NCBI RefSeq assembly: GCF_000002995.4
Contig: NW_025062477.1
Coordinates: forward strand, 7,288,649-7,352,648
Direction: 5' to 3'
Source of the DNA: Brugia malayi
Lineage: Eukaryota; Nematoda; Chromadorea; Rhabditida; Onchocercidae
DNA: 64,000 nt
Below the pieces are notes generated by a model that worked only from the letters and a program-made list of their open reading frames with translations, searched no databases and was not told the origin of the DNA. Positions 57,890 to 64,000 of this stretch are shown in pieces. The position numbers were made by a program, and so were the translations under genes. Every line of letters starts with the position of its first letter. The first letter of the stretch is position 1.

Positions 57890-59450
57890 ATGAAACATTC
57901 ACAAGAAAATCCAAGCACAAAAAGGGCAACGAATAGCCAATTCGACCGCCAATCGCGATCGCTAGTCGACAACGTTCATTTGCCTCCTGCCCAGCGGCTC
58001 GTTAAATGTGAACAGTCGGTGCAGCTCTCTGCTGTTCTCTTCAGATGCGGTGACAGAATTATTATGTTTTATCTGATTAGGTATTGAATCAATTAACATT
58101 AGTGGTTTAATTGTCAGATGTTTTATACTTATTAGCTTGAAAGGTGTATGTGGTACATTTTGTTTGCTTGAATTATTTCTCTTAAACGAGATTTATCATT
58201 TTATCATTCCATAAGTTTAAACTTGAATTAATTTTGTAGTCAATTATCTGCATGGCATGAGGCACTTACTCTCTTAATTTTACGTGTAATGAAGTTCTCA
58301 ATTTAATAATTTAGTTGCTATTTCAGTTCTATAGTTACACTGGTATCACTTAAAAAGCTCACTAATTCATAGATTTTAGTTTTTCATTTATAATTCTTCC
58401 CTTTAAAAATATCTGTTAAAGCTATGTAAGGCACGTTTAATCATAATGATGATAACGAACAGTTATAATGATGGCGATAGCAATGGTGACAATGAAATAA
58501 CGTACCGATAAGAATTAACAAGATATGATCATCATTTCGAACTATTCTCTGGGATGTAAAGGTAGTATTTGTCTGTATTTCAGTGATGTTTGAAATGTTC
58601 ATTAAGCTTATACTGCTCTCCACAACCAGCTGCTTTTGCTACTATGTTCCAATAAGTATTATGAAGTCGAACACATGAAATTTTGGATTCATAATAAGCA
58701 TAACTGAATAAAAAGTTTATTTCAAAAAGCACTGACAATGTTTCAGTTACGTGCCTTTTCAGATCTAATTTCATAAGTGCAAATTTATCAAGTACTGATA
58801 ACGATAACAATAGTAGATATTACAGCTTTAAGCTTGTCTTTTATAGTAATTATACAAGTTACTTCAGCTGAGAATCGCAAAATAACAGGATGTATTCAGG
58901 GAATAACGGTCAAATATGTGTTCTTATGAGGTGAGTGAATGAATTGGTTGCAATTTCATGATTTAAATATGGATGTTTTCAAATGATCTTTTAGTGCAGA
59001 CTCATGCGGTTTCATTTTTGGTACCAAGATACTCCTACTAAATATGTCGGTTGTGAGCAGTTATGTATGAAGACAAAAACCATAGCAGTATTTCGAGATT
59101 AAAATGAAATCAATAAAGCTGTTAATTTTCAGACCGGTTCCAGCTGATAGTGGACCGGTATCCCGCAATTATCAATATTCGGTTTCTTAACGGGTCTTTA
59201 TCTTCTTCATTTTCTATATTTATCAGGCACAAAGCGCAGAGCTGTATGATATGACTAATCAAATAGAACTTGAAAGGAGCCGACATATTAAATTGAAATC
59301 GGAAAACATTGGTTAGCACAAATTGATGTGTTATATTACATATTTTAATTAAAACGACTACGTTTCATTTCAGCATTTAATTTTAAGTTATGGCGTGCTT
59401 TTCTATTAGCTTGTAGTGCTTTGATTGCAATAAATAAATTTGATTATTGA
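57890..59450 (+). CDS. Small protein of unknown function with hydrophobic C terminus
   Basis: Four exons phase into 125 residues: 57890-58080, 59133-59157, 59227-59311 and 59374-59450. Exon 1 is GC-richer than its surroundings and encodes a polar, basic N-terminal region (MKHSQENPSTKRATNSQF and onward). The middle is acidic to helical (AQSAELYDMTNQIELERSRH), and the protein ends with KLWRAFLLACSALIAINKF and two more residues. That gives one short hydrophobic segment near the C terminus that could anchor it in a membrane. All four junctions have GT-AG sites and matching phases. AATAAA overlaps the last codons at 59429-59438. I do not recognise the family. An extra exon at 58995-59087 is possible. 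Confidence 0.5.
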
Positions 59451-60094
59451 GAACTTGTTCTAATAATTGATTTGCAGAACTTTTGCAAAAATAATTGATT
59501 TCGAGTTTGAAATAAAGAATACAAATGCTTCATTGGTATTTTGCAATTGAAAAAGTGCAAAAGCTGGGAAGCGAGTTTGAAAAATGAGTAAGTTGTGCGC
59601 TTGGGTCGCTTGGGTTCCAAATACAGATTCTATTGGCTTTTCCTTAGAAAGTTGAAAGTTTTTTTGACTTAAGATGGATAAAATTTTTTTTATAGAATTC
59701 CCCACGTTTTTTGAAGTTCTTCCCTCGAAACATGCGTAATTTTTGCATGGATTGTTATTTGTTAATGGATTAATCTTATACAGAATGCAATGGAAAATTG
59801 GCGAAACGGGATAATGTCCATCATGCATAACCAATTTAAAATAATTGCAGGACGATAAAAAGTTTGTTTTTTCTCTAAATTTTCTTTTGAATTCTATAAA
59901 AACATAATATTTATGTAATTGATCATGTACACTGTTTTATAGAAAATATATTTTTCTTTGAGAATAAAATAATTTTATGTCTTATTTCTAGGACATTGTC
60001 TTACTGCGGATTTATTAATTAATCTGTAAATTTCCAGTTCCACTTCTTAATTCTCTTCTCTCATACATGTGCTAATTGTTTTTTATTATTTAGT

Positions 60095-60876
60095 ATGTCA
60101 AAAGAAAGGAATTTTCTCATCTACCCTAAATTATATAAGGCATATCTCGTTGGTTTTAGCATTACGCAATAGAGCTACCATTTTTAATGTCGGTGGATTA
60201 TCTAGATGAATATATTTGAGATGTTAAATGCCAAACACAGATTTCATGGTTTGCATCTTTCAATTTATTTAACTCTTCAGCACTGCATTGAATTCGATGA
60301 AAGCTGAATTGGTATGTCACTAATTCCTTAAACAGTAATCGAAGGATTTGATTACTGTGTCTCAGTGATGGTACATTTGCATACAGATGTTTGCGCAAGC
60401 CTCGAGAAAGTAGTTTAAATTACTGCTTATCGAACAATTGCATTTATTCATTTAATTTGGCGGCTATTCATTATTAATATAAAATCAAAAGCTAACACAG
60501 TTATTAAAATAAGATTTGTCGAAATTTAGGCGGTGGCGAAACTAAGAATCACTACTTTGCGAGCCAATTCTACTCCCTTAGAAAGTGTGTTGGAAATGCG
60601 GAAGAAACCTGCTAAAAGGTTTCTTTTTTTTCAATGAAATTAAATTTGTGTTTTTGAGCCTGATTAAATTATAAAGAGCTAAACGACCGGACGTAAATGG
60701 CATTGTATTTGTAAGCAGTTGTGTAAAGAACTTCATCGACCAATAAAGTGAAAGTTCTTTGTTTTTAATTCCAATTTTTTTTTTTTCAATTTAGCTTGAA
60801 ACTTTTTTAACTTAGTTTGAAAGCACGGTTTCAAGGAAAAATGCGTAAGAAAGTATTCCCGTGGAGTCCAATTTAA
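60095..60876 (+). CDS. Small basic protein, 67 residues, unknown
   Basis: Three exons are phase-consistent: 60095-60148, 60530-60618 and 60816-60876. The ATG lies one base after a T-rich stretch ending in TTATTTAG, as expected for a trans-spliced first exon. The product starts MSKERNFLIYPKLYKAYL, continues AVAKLRITTLRANSTPLESV, and ends in a very basic tail (ARFQGKMRKKVFPWSPI). It has no signal peptide or membrane segment. The basic tail could suit a ribosomal or nucleic-acid-binding role, but that is only a guess. A variant start further upstream through an exon at 59992-60024 is possible in phase. Confidence 0.45.
60198..60405 (-). CDS. Antisense reading frame in an intron, weakly LYR/FMC1-like
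   Basis: On the minus strand, inside the first intron of the 60,095 gene, a frame runs from an acceptor-like CTCGAG to a TAA at 60198. It encodes about 68 residues with strong codon character (LRKHLYANVPSL, ILRLLFKELVTYQF, CSAEELNKLKDANHEI). The spacing of the leading Leu/Arg helix and the later C-x-A-x-E-L block faintly recalls FMC1-like LYR-motif proteins of mitochondrial complex assembly. That similarity is from memory and weak. No upstream exon with a start codon was found. It may be the last exon of a nested gene. Confidence 0.3.
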
Positions 60877-61450
60877 TTGTTTCATCACTGTCGATAATTC
60901 AAGGTGATGATGAACCAGACAATCGGAAAAATACCTTAATTAGAGATGGCGAAATAGTAAACAAAACCGAGCATAATCCATTTCCCAATGCTTTCGTGGT
61001 GAATTTTCTGTTTTTTTTTTTTTTTGTAATTGACAGTTCACATTCATTTTCATCTCAATTTCGTTACCCGTAATAATGGATTTTGTTTTTTAGACGTAAT
61101 TAGTATGGCAAAAGAGTGAGTATTTATATAAAAGTATATCTAACTAAATAATTTGATCCATGTATGGTAATGAAGATTTTATAGTGTCAGAAATACTCTG
61201 TTCTACAGAGTTTTCACGTGACAAATTATATGAATATCTTGTTAAATAATGTTGTTACCTTCTTCATAATTGTGATTAGTAAATAATTTTAGTTTTCTCA
61301 ACAAAAAGCTGTCTTATTAGAGTCTGTTGCATTCAGAATTCTGAAACATGTTGGTGTCAAGTCCACTAATAATTATCATGCCGTTACGATCGTTTCAGTC
61401 CCTCGTAAGCTAAATGCATTCGTTTCGAAATTGGCGTTACAGAAAAATCA

Positions 61451-62048
61451 TTACATTGCTTTCCAATTTGTTAACATATTTTTTAAGACGTTTTCAAATG
61501 AATTTTGAATTTCATGGAGATTGATTTCTAGAAGATGCAGCTCAACATGGTTAACTGAATTTTCTTGGCTCACTTTTTCTTGCAGTTGGAAAACAATCAC
61601 TTCAAGCTGAAAATGAGACGAATCCGAAGACTTCAAATATTCGGTTTGTTTCCAAAATCCCTTTCCACAGGTGTTGTCAGGGAAAGGAAAGCTGCTTTAT
61701 TATGTTTCAATTTATTATTCCATTCGTGCAGAGAAATTTTGATTATACACTTTTGTTTTCTGTGGATGAAAAATATGGAAAGCATTAAATAAGTGATAAG
61801 CATTGTTCTATATGCTCGGTTGAATATTGTTGACGTCGTGGGTATGAACAAACAACTTTCCTTTGTTCAGAAGAAAGACCAAATGAAAAAGAGCGTGTGG
61901 GATAGTAATGATATTGGTAAAAAGCAGGGAGTTGGTAATAAATATAATAATTAAGATGGAGCAGATGCATAGGGTATAGTTGAAAGTTTGTAAGATGTTT
62001 TTGAGTTTTCCAATTCTTCACTCTTTTGTAATTATTACTTCTAAACAT
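61451..62048 (-). CDS. Candidate 159-residue protein with C-terminal coiled coil
   Basis: Three exons can be phased: 61816-62048, 61669-61759 and 61451-61606. The ATG follows ATTTTCTAG by six bases, consistent with a trans-spliced leader exon. The N-terminal part is rich in Tyr and His and continues into SFSFGLSSEQRKVVCSYPRR. The C-terminal exon is heptad-like (LEVIVFQLQEKVSQENSV, then NLHEIQNSFENVLKNML). The second intron is short (62 bases) with clear GT-AG ends. The first needs a GC donor at 61814-61815, so that junction is doubtful. No family was recognised. Confidence 0.4.
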
Positions 62049-63168
62049 TGTCCACTAGAAAATAAATTTTTCAACAGTTCTGATTTCAAATATTTTTTGT
62101 AGTCTTTGCGAAAACTTTGTGAAGTCACTTTCAGCCTATTAAGAAATCAATAATTATATTTGAACGAACTTCGGAAATTTCTCATCAATTCTGTAGAAAA
62201 TCATTTTGGTTATATCATTTGTCGATTTTATAATTTAATACATCCGCGTTTTGTTTTGTTTTGTTTTTGTAATCCTTGTTTGTTTAGTCAAAATAGTTTG
62301 ATCTGCAGAATAATCGAAATCAATTTTCATTCTAGCCGCTGGTTTGCCAGCTTATATGCGAAGGTTTCTTCAGAGCCAAAGAATAATTTTCTCTTACAAA
62401 ACTTACTGCGATTTTGCTACTTTTAGTCCATTCATTTTACTTATTCTCTGTAATATTCATCTTTCGAATTTGTTATTTTTAGGGTATTGTTGTTATATTC
62501 TGTGGATAAATAGTCATAATAAATTGCCTCAACCCTTCCTTCTGTCCTTTATTTTTATCGGCAAGTGATGCTTGATTATCAATGGATTGTCACTAATTTT
62601 GGTAATTTTTTTTTTTTTTTTGATCTTCTTGATCAATATTACGATAATCATTGCTTCGGATTTTTCAGTAAAATATACTTATTTTTTTCTGTTTAGAAAT
62701 ATTTAGATTATGATTTATAACCTTCCTTGAAATATAATTTCCATTCAGATCAGTTTGTTTTTTCATATATAAATCTTTTAAAAAACATTTTTCTTTTCAC
62801 CCTTTCCACTGAACAGTGGGTAGGTCCCTACATATTGAAAATTACGGCATCTTGGCGATATACCTGGACTTCTTATTTGCAGTTTTTTTGATTGCTTAAA
62901 TTTCCTGCAAGACAAAAATAGACGACTACCTAATTTTTAAACATGCTATTTGTTTTAAACTAAAACTAGTAACAATTTAACAAAACACTACCATCGCTCT
63001 AAGTAGCTTGAAAGCATATTTTTCATTCGATGTGGTATTCAATACAACTTTAAAACTCGAACTAAAATAGTTTTATTTTTAGTGATGTAATTAAATACAA
63101 TATTCCTCCAGTACCATTTTTTAAATCCAAAATTATTTAAATTTCCATTTCTAAGCGGAAAATAAAAC
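62049..63168. other. No supported gene; expected C-terminal ATPase exons missing
   Basis: Continuation of the SNF2 ATPase fragment should lie here on the minus strand, but I found no DEGH, SGTP or QxxGR-type motif. A minus-strand frame at about 62.79-62.92 kb, reading KLQIRSPGISPRCRNFQYVG after a TTGCAG, is open and phase-compatible. It does not look like SNF2 sequence. The rest is AT-rich. Confidence 0.4.
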
Positions 63169-63606
63169 CTTCGTGATACAACCATTTTCCGAATTAATTG
63201 CGCACTTTGACCGTAGAAAGAACCATTACTGTGTAAAATTGCAACACGACAAAGTGGGAACCATGTGCGGAATTCTTTCAATCACTGCCTTATTAGTGTT
63301 GTTGGACATATAATTAGCACTGGACCAAGGCCAGAAAAGCTATAAATAAATAATTTGATAAAGATTCAGGAAAAAAAAAAAAAAAAACTACAAATACTTC
63401 CTTAACAAACTACAGATATTAAGGAACCATAATATATAATAGTTTGATGATACCTGAATCCTCTATCCTCCAAACATGAAAATGCTAGTCCCCTTAGGAA
63501 TGAAATCACTTGAATTGTTTTTCCAAGACCCATCTCATTAGCTAAAATGCCACCAACACATTGATTATGCAATTCATTCAACCACCTTACACCAGTTTTA
63601 TGATAC
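63169..63606 (-). pseudogene. ERCC6/CSB-like SNF2 ATPase fragment with in-frame TGA
   Basis: Two minus-strand exons (63454-63606 and 63169-63339), joined in phase, encode the start of an SNF2 ATPase domain most like Cockayne syndrome [21 protein letters not shown] leads into the Walker A block [11 protein letters not shown], and GLGPVLIICPTTLI is motif Ia. After that, at 63282-63284, a TGA stands where the family has Trp (HQW.KEF). The frame resumes without a break as KEFRTWFPLCRVAILH. No later helicase motifs were found, and the N-terminal part would lie beyond 64,000. A nonsense mutation in a dead copy is the simplest reading. An assembly base error in a real gene, or a truncated window-edge gene, cannot be excluded. 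Confidence 0.6.
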
Positions 63607-64000
63607 CTGTAATGATTCAAAACAATGTTGCTCTTATTCAAAACTTGAACTACTTCGAACAACCTACTGCTTTATTCTGATTATGCACCCTACCAACTCC
63701 TTCATAACTTTGCTTTATGTTTGTCTATTCAAAACTAGCAAATAATAGTAAGGATAAATCCGACAAACTTAATTACTGCGTGATGGAACTTTGGCACTTG
63801 ACATAGGAAAACCAACAATCTCTAAAGTATATTTTAATTTTAGTAGATTCTCTTACTCTATTTTAAGCATTCATATGAATGACCAGTATACAAATAACCT
63901 CGTTTCCAAATTTCATGCTAAACAAAATTCTAGTCTAGCTAGAATTAATGCAGTATTTCATATTTGAACATTACCAATATTACACATCCGCTATGTTATC

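Noticed and set aside
60861..61000. Open frame reading QGDDEPDNRKNTLIRDGE and onward
   Set aside because: It overlaps the stop of the 67-residue gene in another frame, and I could not connect it in phase to an upstream exon.

Overview
The window is nuclear DNA of an animal with many small introns. It is AT-rich, with GT-AG introns whose acceptors are T-rich and end in TTTCAG. At several first exons an acceptor-like AG sits a few bases before the ATG, which would fit spliced-leader trans-splicing. Together these suggest a nematode, probably a spirurid or filarial one; that placement is inference. No bacterial operons, rRNA, tRNA or CRISPR array were seen.

Two giant PI3K-related kinase genes dominate and face each other. 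SMG-1, the kinase of nonsense-mediated mRNA decay, lies on the plus strand at 8,584-27,801; I could phase 48 exons into 2,580 codons. TOR (LET-363), the growth and nutrient kinase, lies on the minus strand at 56,766-37,738; 47 exons phase into 2,516 codons. Both end in a FATC domain and both carry conserved kinase motifs. I read the exon boundaries by eye, and the total length of each model is a multiple of three.

Between the convergent kinases are three things. The first is a set of spliced exons just past the SMG-1 stop (27,776-29,501), either 3' UTR or a small overlapping cistron. The second is a decayed non-LTR retrotransposon on the minus strand (30,709-31,237). The third is a five-exon plus-strand gene (32,265-35,436) for a predicted secreted protein that I do not recognise.

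Upstream of TOR, 57.9-62.1 kb holds a cluster of small candidate genes on both strands: a 125-residue gene divergent from TOR, a 67-residue basic protein with an antisense reading frame inside its first intron, and a 159-residue minus-strand gene. At the right edge is a fragment of an ERCC6/CSB-like SNF2 ATPase with an in-frame TGA at a conserved Trp position.

The first 7.1 kb is mostly AT-rich with no convincing gene. At 7.1-8.0 kb there are codon-like blocks that may be exons of an unidentified upstream gene. No prokaryote-style system is present; the points most worth following are the post-stop splicing of SMG-1, the unknown secreted gene with its duplicated splice acceptor, and the nested small-gene cluster.
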